From the NCBI RefSeq assembly GCF_024055715.1, contig NZ_JAMXMV010000005.1, forward strand, positions 186,001 to 250,000: a DNA stretch of 64,000 bases, written 5' to 3'. The notes beneath the pieces are model-generated. The model was not told the DNA's origin and searched no databases. It was given only the letters and a program-made list of their open reading frames with translations. The translations under genes and the position numbers were made by a program. This stretch comes from Actinoallomurus soli. Lineage in GTDB: Bacteria > Actinomycetota > Actinomycetes > Streptosporangiales > Streptosporangiaceae. Of this stretch, positions 16,891 through 24,004 are shown piece by piece (positions within the stretch are counted from its first letter, which is position 1; every line of letters begins with the position of its first letter).

Positions 16891-18066
16891 TCACGGCCGG
16901 CGCCCGCGGGCGCCGGCCAGGGCGACGGCGCGGGCCAGGGAGTCGGCGCTCCGGGCCAGCAACGGCCCGGCGACCGCGAGGATCAGGACGTACGCCGCGG
17001 CGAGCGGCCCGAGCCGCGGGTTCGTGCCGGCGCCGGCCGCCAGGCCGGCGACGACGATGCTGAACTCCCCGCGGGGGACCAGCGCGGTCCCGGCGCGCAG
17101 CCGGCCCGCCGGGCCGACACCCGCCCGGCGGGCCGCCACCCACCCCGTGGCGAGCTTGGTCACCACCCCGGCGATCGCCAGGACGGCCGCGACGCCGGCG
17201 ACCGGCGGCAGGTCCGCCGGATCGGTGTGCAGTCCGAAGAAGACGAAGAACACCGCCGCGAACAGGTCCCGGAGCGGGCTGAGCAGCTGCCGGGCGTCAT
17301 GGGCGAGCGGCCCGGACAGCGCGATGCCGACGAGGAACGCCCCGACGGCGGCCGACACCTGCAACTGCTGGGCGAGCCCCGCCACCAGGACGGTGAGTCC
17401 GAGGACCTTCAGCAGGAGCACCTCCCGGCTGGGGCTGGCGACGAAGCGCTGCACGACCTCGCCGTGGCGGAGCGCGACGAACAGGATCAGGCCGATGGTG
17501 ACGGCGGCGGCCAGGAGCGCGACCACGCCGCCGAGCAGACCGGCCCCGGCCAGCAGCGCCGTGAGGATCGGCAGGTACGCGGCCATCGTGAGGTCCTCGA
17601 AGACCAGGACCGACAGCACGCTGGGAGTCTCGCGGTTCCCGAGCCGGCCCAGGTCGCCCATCACCTTCGCGGTGATCCCGGAGGAGGTGACGTACGTGAT
17701 GCCGCCCAGCGCCACCGCCGCGACCGGGCCCCAGTGCAGCAGGAGAGCGGCGGCGACGCCCGGGACGGCGTTCAGCATCAGGTCGGACAGGCCGATCGGC
17801 GCGGACGTCCGCATGGTGGTCACGAGTTCGTCGGCCGTGTACTCGAGGCCGAGGGTGAACAGCAGGAGGATCACGCCCACCTCGGCGCCGACCGAGACGA
17901 AGTCCTCGCTGGTCGTGAGCGGGAGCACGCCGCCGGATCCGAAGGCGAGTCCCGCCAGGAGGTACAACGGGATCGGCGAGACGGAGAACCGGACCGCGAC
18001 CGCGCCGAGCAGCCCCAGGCCCAGGATGATCGCGCCGAGTTCGATCAGTTGGGTCGTCGAGTGCAC
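16891..18066 (-). CDS. CPA2-family cation:proton antiporter
   Basis: A 391-residue integral membrane protein of the KefB/KhtU type with about 11-12 helices (starts MHSTTQLIELGAIILGLGLLG). Features include PLYLLAGLAFG, LLLFTLGLEYT and VFEDLTMAAYLPI, the last being the acidic ion-binding region of CPA2 antiporters. It has no C-terminal TrkA_N domain; regulation is provided by the separate TrkA_C protein encoded 6 nt upstream. It probably expels K+ or Na+ in exchange for protons. It is the last gene of a three-gene operon. Confidence 0.88.
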   Translation of the reverse strand: MHSTTQLIELGAIILGLGLLGAVAVRFSVSPIPLYLLAGLAFGSGGVLPLTTSEDFVSVGAEVGVILLLFTLGLEYTADELVTTMRTSAPIGLSDLMLNAVPGVAAALLLHWGPVAAVALGGITYVTSSGITAKVMGDLGRLGNRETPSVLSVLVFEDLTMAAYLPILTALLAGAGLLGGVVALLAAAVTIGLILFVALRHGEVVQRFVASPSREVLLLKVLGLTVLVAGLAQQLQVSAAVGAFLVGIALSGPLAHDARQLLSPLRDLFAAVFFVFFGLHTDPADLPPVAGVAAVLAIAGVVTKLATGWVAARRAGVGPAGRLRAGTALVPRGEFSIVVAGLAAGAGTNPRLGPLAAAYVLILAVAGPLLARSADSLARAVALAGARGRRP

Positions 18067-18072
18067 GGGCGG

Positions 18073-18555
18073 CTACCGCGTGCCGAGCAGCGCGGCGACC
18101 GCCGCGGTGCCGTCGGCGGTGCCGACCACGAGGACGATGTCGCCCGCCTCGAACACGAAGTCCGGGCGGGGGCTGGCGACCACACCGCCGCCGCGGACGA
18201 CGGCCACGATCGACGCGCCCGTGCGGGTCCGCGCACGGGTGTCGCCGAGCGGCCGTCCGTCGTAGGGCGAACCGGCGGTGATCGGGACCTGCCGGCTGAC
18301 CAGGCCCTCGACGTGACGGTGCAGTTCGGCCAGGCGTTCGACGACGCGGGCGGTGCCGAGGAGTTCGGCGACCGCGCCGGCCTCCTCCGACGTCAGCACG
18401 ATCGTCGTCGCCGCGGTGTCGGGGTCGTCCCGGTCGAAGACGACCAGGTCGCGCCGGCCGCTGTGGTGGGAGACGATCCCGACGCGGCGGCCGCGGGCCG
18501 TCGTGAACACGTGCTGCAGGCCGATTCCGGGGAGGGAGGTGCGTTCGATCTCCAC
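18073..18555 (-). CDS. TrkA_C (RCK_C) regulatory subunit of the antiporter
   Basis: A 160-residue soluble protein. The N-terminus reads VEIERTSLPGIGL, the usual opening of KhtT-like regulatory subunits, followed by RRDLVVFDRDDPD and LTSEEAGAVAELLG. Residues about 90-158 form the TrkA_C domain (YDGRPLGDTRARTRTGASIVAVVRGG, FEAGDIVLVVG). In Bacillus the homologous KhtT gates KhtU and binds c-di-AMP. GTG 18555 is chosen over GTG 18597 because it fits the family's start and has AGAGGA upstream. Encoded 6 nt ahead of the antiporter gene. Confidence 0.82.
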   Translation of the reverse strand: MEIERTSLPGIGLQHVFTTARGRRVGIVSHHSGRRDLVVFDRDDPDTAATTIVLTSEEAGAVAELLGTARVVERLAELHRHVEGLVSRQVPITAGSPYDGRPLGDTRARTRTGASIVAVVRGGGVVASPRPDFVFEAGDIVLVVGTADGTAAVAALLGTR

Positions 18556-18593
18556 GAGAGTCCTCTCAGGCTCGTCGATCGGAGGCAGGGGGA

Positions 18594-18755
18594 TCACTGG
18601 TCGAGGGCGGCGTACACCATCGCCATCACGGTGGCGATGATCAGCACCGCCAGCGCGGGCAGGCCGAGACGCGCGTCGTCGCGGCGGAACATCGAGCCGA
18701 GCAGGAGCACACCGCCGAGCACGAAGACGGCGATGGCGAGGAACAGGTAGGTCAC
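18594..18755 (-). CDS. Small membrane protein, 53 aa
   Basis: GTG start with GGAGAG 7 nt upstream. The protein has two hydrophobic helices, YLFLAIAVFVLGGVLLLGSMF and LGLPALAVLIIATVMAMVYAAL, joined by a charged loop RRDDAR. It is 38 nt upstream of the TrkA_C gene and heads the antiporter operon, so it may be an accessory subunit. No family name recognised; it is not homologous by eye to KhtS. Confidence 0.65.
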   Translation of the reverse strand: MTYLFLAIAVFVLGGVLLLGSMFRRDDARLGLPALAVLIIATVMAMVYAALDQ

Positions 18756-18953
18756 GGTCGTCTCTCCACGTCGGAACGCCGATGCGGCACACCGGCGGCC
18801 CACGGGACGGCGGCACGCGCACGCCGCCCGCGGACAGGGAACGGTCGGGGAACGGGCGCGCGCCGTCACGCGGCGGGGACGCCCGTCTTCCGGGCGGCGG
18901 ACGCCCGGGCACACGCGCGCCGGCGACCGACGGCGCGGTTCGCGACCGTGCGG

Positions 18954-19337
18954 CTACGCCGACGCGTACGGGGAGAGGACCGGAGGCGCCCGGCCGCCCC
19001 GCGCCGGCAGGTCACCCGCCGGCGTACGGGAGGAGGCCCGGTGCGGCCCACGCCACCAGACGGGCAGCCCGGCCGCCACGGAGGCGCCCTCCGGGCCCGC
19101 CGCCCTCAGCGGCGCCTTGCCGGTCTGCCGGTGCTCGCCGAGCCGGGGCGCGTGCCGGCCGTGCTCGGCGGCGGGACTCACGCCGGCGAAGGGAGCGGTC
19201 GCCGCGACCGCGGCGGTCAGGGGACGGGCGTCCGGGGAGGAGGACGAGGCGGCGCCGAGCCCGCCTCCGACACCGAGGAACAGCACCAGTGAGACGAGGA
19301 TCGCCGGAATCCGCCGGCGCGCCCGCTCACCGGACAC
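18954..19337 (-). CDS. Small secreted or membrane-anchored protein, 127 aa
   Basis: GTG start with an excellent GGGAGG ribosome site. Codons are strongly G/C-ending, which supports a real gene. The N-terminus is a signal peptide or anchor (RARRRIPAILVSLVLFLGVGGG), then an Ala/Ser/Pro-rich extracellular part without cysteine. No domain is recognised. It is upstream of, and on the same strand as, the antiporter operon, separated by about 200 nt. Confidence 0.55.
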   Translation of the reverse strand: MSGERARRRIPAILVSLVLFLGVGGGLGAASSSSPDARPLTAAVAATAPFAGVSPAAEHGRHAPRLGEHRQTGKAPLRAAGPEGASVAAGLPVWWRGPHRASSRTPAGDLPARGGRAPPVLSPYASA

Positions 19338-19655
19338 CGCACACCCTCCCCACCTGGCCGGAGCCGTCCACCTGACCTCGACCCTACCGGGAATCCGCGG
19401 ACCCGGCCGTGGACCGGTGCGAGGCTCGGCCGCGGATCACGGCCCGCGGACGTGCGGGCGGACCGGCCCGGGGACCGGCCGCGCGGGGGCGGGGCCCGGA
19501 CGTGAGCGGCGCACTCCCGGACCGGGCGCCCGCGAGCCCTCCGGGACGAGGCCCGGGGGACGGCCCGGCGAGTGGTGCGGAGGCCGCCTTATCCTGGTCG
19601 TTCAGCCGTAACCTCACGGTAGTGTTGCTCAGTGGCCGACGAGCGAGGTACCGGG
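19338..19655. other. Divergent intergenic region
   Basis: 318 bp between the small secreted protein and the MEDS regulator. It must hold promoters for both. TAGTGT at 19620-19625 could be a -10 for the rightward gene, but no matching -35 was found. No repeat or riboswitch was recognised. Confidence 0.35.
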
Positions 19656-20582
19656 ATGAGCATCCCCACCCCCTTCTCCCACCCGGCACTCATGTACCGC
19701 GGTGAGCGGGAGTACCTCGCCGGGACGCTGCCCTTCGTGCGAAGCGGTCTCGACGCCGGTGAGCCGGTCGCGATCGCCGTTCCCGGTGACCGGCTAGCGC
19801 TGCTGCGCGCCGGCCTCGGCACGGCGGCCGGGCGGGTGCGGCTCATCGACATGAGCGTGGCCGGACGCAATCCGGGCCGGATCATCCCCGGTGTCCTGCG
19901 CCATTTCGCCGACGCGCACCCTGGACGACGGGTGCGGATCATCGGCGAGCCGATCTGGCGTGGCCGCTCGGCGGCCGAGTACCCCGCCTGCGCCCAGCAC
20001 GAGGCCCTCATCAACCTGGCCTTCGCCGGACGCGCGGTCACGATCCTCTGCCCCTACGACGCGACGGCACTCGATCGGCGGGCGCTGGCGGACGCGGCTC
20101 TCACCCACCCGGTCCTCATCGAACGCGGCGTCGAGCGTTTCAGTCCCGACTTCGATCCAGAGAAGGTCATCGAGGTGTACAACGACGTGGGCCCCGAGCC
20201 CGTGGACACGGCGGCCCTCGACTTCGACGCCGACGCGCTCGGCGAGGTGCGCCTCTTCGCCACGGCCGAGGCCGCCCGGCGCGGTCTCACCGGCGACCGC
20301 CTCCTCGACCTCGAGCTCGCGGTCAACGAGCTGGCCGCCAACTCGATCGTGCACGGCGGTGGCCGCGGCACGCTCCGCGTATGGTCGCTGCCCGGATACG
20401 TCGTCTGCGAGGTCAGCGACGAGGGTCGGCTCGCCGATCCGCTGGCCGGACGGCGACCGGTGCCCGCCAACGCCCACGGCGGGCGCGGCCTCCTCCTGGT
20501 CAACCAGGTCGCCGACCTCGTCCGGATCGCCCGCTCCGACGACGGCACCCGCGTCCAGGCCCATTTCGCCGTGAACCGCTGA
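19656..20582 (+). CDS. MEDS-domain / HATPase_c_2 regulator (RsbA-like)
   Basis: A 308-residue two-domain protein. Residues about 5-165 form a MEDS sensory domain (FSHPALMYRGEREYLAGTLPFVRSGLDAGEPV). Residues about 195-308 are an anti-sigma-factor-type ATPase with ELAVNELAANSIVHGGG (N-box), VSDEGRLADP (G1) and AHGGRGLLLVNQVAD (G2). Such proteins phosphorylate anti-sigma antagonists or bind sigma factors in partner-switching stress responses. ATG 19656 behind GAGG is preferred to GTG 19632. It is monocistronic, and no sigma factor is adjacent. Confidence 0.85.
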   Translation: MSIPTPFSHPALMYRGEREYLAGTLPFVRSGLDAGEPVAIAVPGDRLALLRAGLGTAAGRVRLIDMSVAGRNPGRIIPGVLRHFADAHPGRRVRIIGEPIWRGRSAAEYPACAQHEALINLAFAGRAVTILCPYDATALDRRALADAALTHPVLIERGVERFSPDFDPEKVIEVYNDVGPEPVDTAALDFDADALGEVRLFATAEAARRGLTGDRLLDLELAVNELAANSIVHGGGRGTLRVWSLPGYVVCEVSDEGRLADPLAGRRPVPANAHGGRGLLLVNQVADLVRIARSDDGTRVQAHFAVNR

Positions 20583-20596
20583 TCGCGAAGAGCCGT

Positions 20597-20707
20597 GACC
20601 GGCCGCGAAGGCCGAAGATCCACGACCGATCGGGGAGGGCTGAAGGACCAGGACCGATCGGGGAGGGCTGAAGAGCCACGACCGATGGGGGAGTGCCGCG
20701 ACCGGCC
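20597..20707. repeat. 28-bp tandem repeat array
   Basis: Units start at 20624, 20652 and 20680, with a degenerate one at 20597. The first 22 bp of the units at 20624 and 20652 are identical (core GACCGATCGGGGAGGGCTG); the outer units are diverged. It lies between a stop codon and a terminator, so it is probably transcribed but untranslated. Confidence 0.75.
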
Positions 20708-20712
20708 GTGAC

Positions 20713-20741
20713 GGGCGATCGGGATCGTCTCCCGATCGCCC
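20713..20741 (+). terminator. Terminator hairpin after the MEDS regulator
   Basis: GGGCGATCGGGA / TCCCGATCGCCC, a perfect 12-bp stem with a 5-nt loop, 130 nt beyond the stop codon and just after the tandem repeats. Confidence 0.65.
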
Positions 20742-20946
20742 TTCCGGGAAGGCCTGACCCGGATTCGCCGAGTCCGGCCCGGTAGCCCGTACGGCGACCG
20801 AGTCAGACGACCGGCGATGAAAGTGCCATCGCTTTCCGAAACGACCGCATTGCGCGGTCCCCTCAACTGTGCCGGTAACGGACAGTAGCGTCAAGAGCGC
20901 AAATAGTAAACAATCGTTCACCGCCCAGGGGCGGAATCACCCCGCG
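20742..20946. other. Intergenic region before hemerythrin gene
   Basis: The end of this spacer is unusually AT-rich for the window (20881-20935, with AAATAGTAAACAATCG). I see no gene or hairpin in it. Confidence 0.35.
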
Positions 20947-21522
20947 TCACTTCCGCTCGCGGCCGAGCGCCTTGCGCACCACGTCCCGCGTCCGGTCGGC
21001 GGCGGAGGCGAACGTACCGATGAGGATGTTCTTGGCGGCGGACTCCACGCCCGGGTGCGGGTGCGTCGGCGCCATCGCCTCGGCCGCCTTGATCGCCGCT
21101 GCCAGGCCGCGCAGTTCGGTGCCGCCCATCTGGCGCAGCCGGGTGAACTCCTCGCGCTCCTCGTTCTCCGCGTGCTCGATGACGGACTTGCGGAACTCGG
21201 CGAACAGCGGTTCGAAGCCGGCGGCCGAGGTGCCCATCTTCTCCAGGGCCTGCAGGACGCGCTTGCCCTCGTTCTCCTCCTCCAGCCGGGCGTCGATCAC
21301 CCGGTCGCCGTCGGGGATGACCCGGCGGGCCAAGGGGTGCACGACCTCCTCTTCGGCCGTCTCGTGCACGGCCAGGAAGCGGCAGAGCTTCTCGAACGCC
21401 TCCTCGCGGGCGTGGCCCGTGCTCCGGTCGACGTCCTCGAACAGGCGACGGATCTCCTCGTGCTGGCGGATCAGCAGGTCGATCGCGTCTCTCTCCGGCA
21501 TCGTCTCAGGTCGCTGAGTCAT
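20947..21522 (-). CDS. Hemerythrin-like HHE domain protein
   Basis: A 191-residue helical protein with the HHE cation-binding pattern: LLIRQHEEIRRLFEDV (His about 20), FLAVHETAEEEVVHPLARR (His-Glu pair and second His), and FRKSVIEHAENEEREEFTRL (His-x3-Glu). This ligand set binds a di-iron centre. Proteins of this type sense or buffer O2, NO or iron. The C-terminal 50 residues (GVESAAKNILIGTFASAADRTRDVV) are an amphipathic extension. Start ATG 21522 has GGAAGG upstream. No operon partners. Confidence 0.85.
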   Translation of the reverse strand: MTQRPETMPERDAIDLLIRQHEEIRRLFEDVDRSTGHAREEAFEKLCRFLAVHETAEEEVVHPLARRVIPDGDRVIDARLEEENEGKRVLQALEKMGTSAAGFEPLFAEFRKSVIEHAENEEREEFTRLRQMGGTELRGLAAAIKAAEAMAPTHPHPGVESAAKNILIGTFASAADRTRDVVRKALGRERK

Positions 21523-21794
21523 CTCGCGGTACCTTCCCCCCTGTGTTCCCCGTATGTGCCTATTGCGACATTTCCGGTGCCGACCTGGTTAAACGCGGTC
21601 CCCGGCCGGACGGCGCGGGGTGAAAGGCGGGAAAGGATCGGCCGCCGAGCCCGGGAGGACCGGCCGGACTTTCTTCGATCATGTAGGTCGGGCGACCCTG
21701 GTTTTGATCGACGATCTCTAGCCTGATTCCCGGAGTGGTCACGGACGGTGGCGTCCGTCCACAGGGGCCGTCGTCCGACCTCGGGAGGGGCACA

Positions 21795-21851
21795 ATGCCC
21801 GGCACGATCAGGTGGGTCGTCGAGAGCGGGCGGCCGTGCCGCCGTGGCTGA
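21795..21851 (+). CDS. Possible 18-aa upstream ORF overlapping the transferase start
   Basis: ATG at 21795 has the strong ribosome site GGGAGGGG 4 nt upstream, which the two GTG candidates of the next gene lack. The frame encodes MPGTIRWVVESGRPCRRG and stops at 21851, inside the transferase coding region. It may be a leader peptide that couples translation, or the real transferase start may differ. Confidence 0.3.
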   Translation: MPGTIRWVVESGRPCRRG

Positions 21852-22978
21852 CGGCGGCGGGCGCGGCCCTCGCCGCGCTCGTGCTGGCCGACATGCTGAG
21901 CGCCGGGCTCGGCCGGTACGCCCTGCGGCGCGGGATCGTCGACCGGCCGGGCGTCCGTAAGGCCCACGACCGGCCGACGCCGTACCTCGGCGGGGTCGCG
22001 ATCGCCGTCGCCGCGCTGACGGGGGGCGCGGTGTCGATCCCTTACTGGGACCGGCGGGTCACGGTCCTCGTCGTGGCCGGCGTCGTCGTCGCGCTGGTCG
22101 GGCTGCTCGACGACCTCAGGCCGACGCATCCGGTGCTCCGGCTGGCCGTCGAGGTCGGCGCGGCCACCGCGGTCGTCCTGGCCGGAGGCCGCATCGGCGT
22201 CTTCGGCCACTGGACGGACCCGGTGGCGACGGTGACGTGGGTCGTGGTCCTCGCCAACTCCTTCAACCTGCTGGACAACATGGACGGGGCGGCCGCGGCG
22301 GTGGCCGTCCCGGTCGGCTGCCTCATCGCCGGCGCGGCCTACCTCCAGGGCCGGAGCGGCCTGGCGCTGCTGCTGATCACGCTCTCCGCGGCATGCTTGG
22401 GATTCCTCGTGCACAACTGGGCGCCCGCGCGGATGTTCATGGGGGACGCGGGCTCGCTGTTCATCGGCTTCATCCTGGCGGCGGCCACCGTACTGGTCCG
22501 GGTGCCGGGCGGCGCGGGCGCCAGGCTGGCCGAGCTGCTCCTGTTCACCTTCGTCGCCACCGTGGACACCTGCCTCGTCGTCATCGCGCGCCCGCGCGCC
22601 GGACTGTCCTGCTTCACCGCCGGCACCGATCACGCGGCGCACCGGCTGCGCGCGATGGGGCTCACCGTCCCGCAGGTCGCCCTGACCCTGTTCGCCGTCG
22701 CGGGCCTGGCCGGGCTCTGCGGCGTGGGAGTCACCGCGGCCCGGCTGCCCGGCGTCCTCACCCTGGCGGCGGCCGGCACCGGGGCCGCGGCGCTGATCCT
22801 GTTGCTGATCAAGGTGCCGGTGTACGCGATGGTCCCGGAGGAGACGCCGGGCACCGCGGACGTGCTGCCGATGACGGTTCGTCCGGCTGCCGAGCCCGGC
22901 CACGGCGACCTCCCGCTGAGGAGGACGCCGGCGGCGGGCCCGGGCTCGGTCCTGCACATCGACGAGTGGCGGAAATGA
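21812..22978 (+). CDS. WecA/MraY-family polyprenyl-phosphate sugar-1-phosphate transferase
   Basis: A 388-residue membrane protein with about 10-11 helices. Family motifs are RKAHDRPTPYLGGVAI, LLDDLRPTHP (the DD pair), ANSFNLLDNMDGA (catalytic Asn/Asp loop), MFMGDAGSLFIGF and GTDHAAHRL (the His motif of cytoplasmic loop 5). It would move a sugar-1-phosphate, probably GlcNAc-1-P, from a UDP-sugar to a polyprenyl phosphate for wall teichoic acid, arabinogalactan-like or exopolysaccharide synthesis. GTG 21812 or GTG 21836 could be the start; neither has a clear ribosome site. It is convergent with the CBS gene, 9 nt apart. Confidence 0.85.
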   Translation: MGRRERAAVPPWLTAAGAALAALVLADMLSAGLGRYALRRGIVDRPGVRKAHDRPTPYLGGVAIAVAALTGGAVSIPYWDRRVTVLVVAGVVVALVGLLDDLRPTHPVLRLAVEVGAATAVVLAGGRIGVFGHWTDPVATVTWVVVLANSFNLLDNMDGAAAAVAVPVGCLIAGAAYLQGRSGLALLLITLSAACLGFLVHNWAPARMFMGDAGSLFIGFILAAATVLVRVPGGAGARLAELLLFTFVATVDTCLVVIARPRAGLSCFTAGTDHAAHRLRAMGLTVPQVALTLFAVAGLAGLCGVGVTAARLPGVLTLAAAGTGAAALILLLIKVPVYAMVPEETPGTADVLPMTVRPAAEPGHGDLPLRRTPAAGPGSVLHIDEWRK

Positions 22979-22987
22979 CGCCGGTCG

Positions 22988-24004
22988 TCAGTGGGGGTTG
23001 CCGGCGAGCAGTTCGCTGAGCAGGTCGTCGAGGCTGACGATGCCGATGAACGGGTTCTCCGGCGTCGCGACGAGGGCGAGCTGCGCGCGGGCGCGGCGCA
23101 GCGCGCTGACCGCGGCGAGCACCGTGGTGTCCAGGGAGAGGGTCGGGACCGGGTAGGTCATGTCGCCGGCGGTCCGGCCGTCCGGCCCGGGGGAGAGGGC
23201 GTCTCGTACGTGCAGCAGCCCGGAGACGCGGGCACGGCCGTCCCGGACGAGCAACCGGGTGTGCCCGCTCGCCGCGGAGGCCCGCCGGATCTCCTCGGGT
23301 GCGGCGTCGGCGGGAACCGTGGTGACCCGCTCGGCGGGCACGACCAGATGGTCGATGCCCTCCTGCCGGGTGGTGATGGCCCGGCCGAGGAGGTCGTGCT
23401 CGGCCCGGTCGATCAGCCCCAACCGGCGAGACTCGCCGATCAGATGGGACAGGCGCTGCGGGTCGGCCGGCGGGTCCGCCTCCGCGCCCGGCCGTACGCC
23501 GCAGAGCCGGAGCAGGCCGTCGGTCACTCCGCCCAGAACGGCGAGGACCGGGCGTGACAGCCGGGCGAACACCCGGAAGGGGATCGCCAGGGCCAGGGCG
23601 GAGCGTTCGGGATGGGCGATGGCCCAGGACTTCGGCGCCATCTCCCCGGCCACCATGTGCAGGAAGGTCACGACGCCCAGCGCCAGGGTGAACGCCACCG
23701 GGCGCGCGGCGGACTCCGGAAGGCCGACGGCCGCCAGCGGCGCGTCCAGCAGGACCTCGAAGGCCGGCTCGGTGACGACGCCGAGCCCCAGCGAGCACAT
23801 CGTGATCCCCAGCTGCGCGCCGGCCAGCATCAGTGACAGCTCGTCGATCCCCGCGACGGCGGCCCGGGCGGCGGCGCCGCCCCGCGCGGCCGCCCGCTCC
23901 AGGCGCGGGCGTTTGGCGGCGACGAGGGCGAACTCCGAGGCGACGAAGAAGGCGTTGCCCGCCAGCAGCAGGAGCGTGACCAGGGCGGAGGTCAGCGGGC
24001 CCAC
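22988..24004 (-). CDS. CNNM/CorC-type membrane protein with CBS domains (second of pair)
   Basis: A 338-residue protein with an N-terminal DUF21/CNNM membrane domain (AGNAFFVASEFALVAAKRPRL, SLMLAGAQLGITMCSLGLG, GEMAPKSWAIAHPE) followed by a CBS pair (about 200-330, including ENPFIGIVSLDDLLSELL). There is no CorC_HlyC C-terminal domain, so it is shorter than its neighbour. Such proteins transport or sense Mg2+ or Co2+ or affect membrane integrity. The GTG start has a superb GGAGGAGGAGG site and overlaps the neighbour's end by 13 bp, so the pair is translationally coupled and may form a heterodimer. Confidence 0.85.
   Translation of the reverse strand: MGPLTSALVTLLLLAGNAFFVASEFALVAAKRPRLERAAARGGAAARAAVAGIDELSLMLAGAQLGITMCSLGLGVVTEPAFEVLLDAPLAAVGLPESAARPVAFTLALGVVTFLHMVAGEMAPKSWAIAHPERSALALAIPFRVFARLSRPVLAVLGGVTDGLLRLCGVRPGAEADPPADPQRLSHLIGESRRLGLIDRAEHDLLGRAITTRQEGIDHLVVPAERVTTVPADAAPEEIRRASAASGHTRLLVRDGRARVSGLLHVRDALSPGPDGRTAGDMTYPVPTLSLDTTVLAAVSALRRARAQLALVATPENPFIGIVSLDDLLSELLAGNPH

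Noticed and set aside
20597-20707. 28-bp direct repeats as a possible CRISPR array
   Set aside because: Units are contiguous with no unique spacers, and no cas genes are present.
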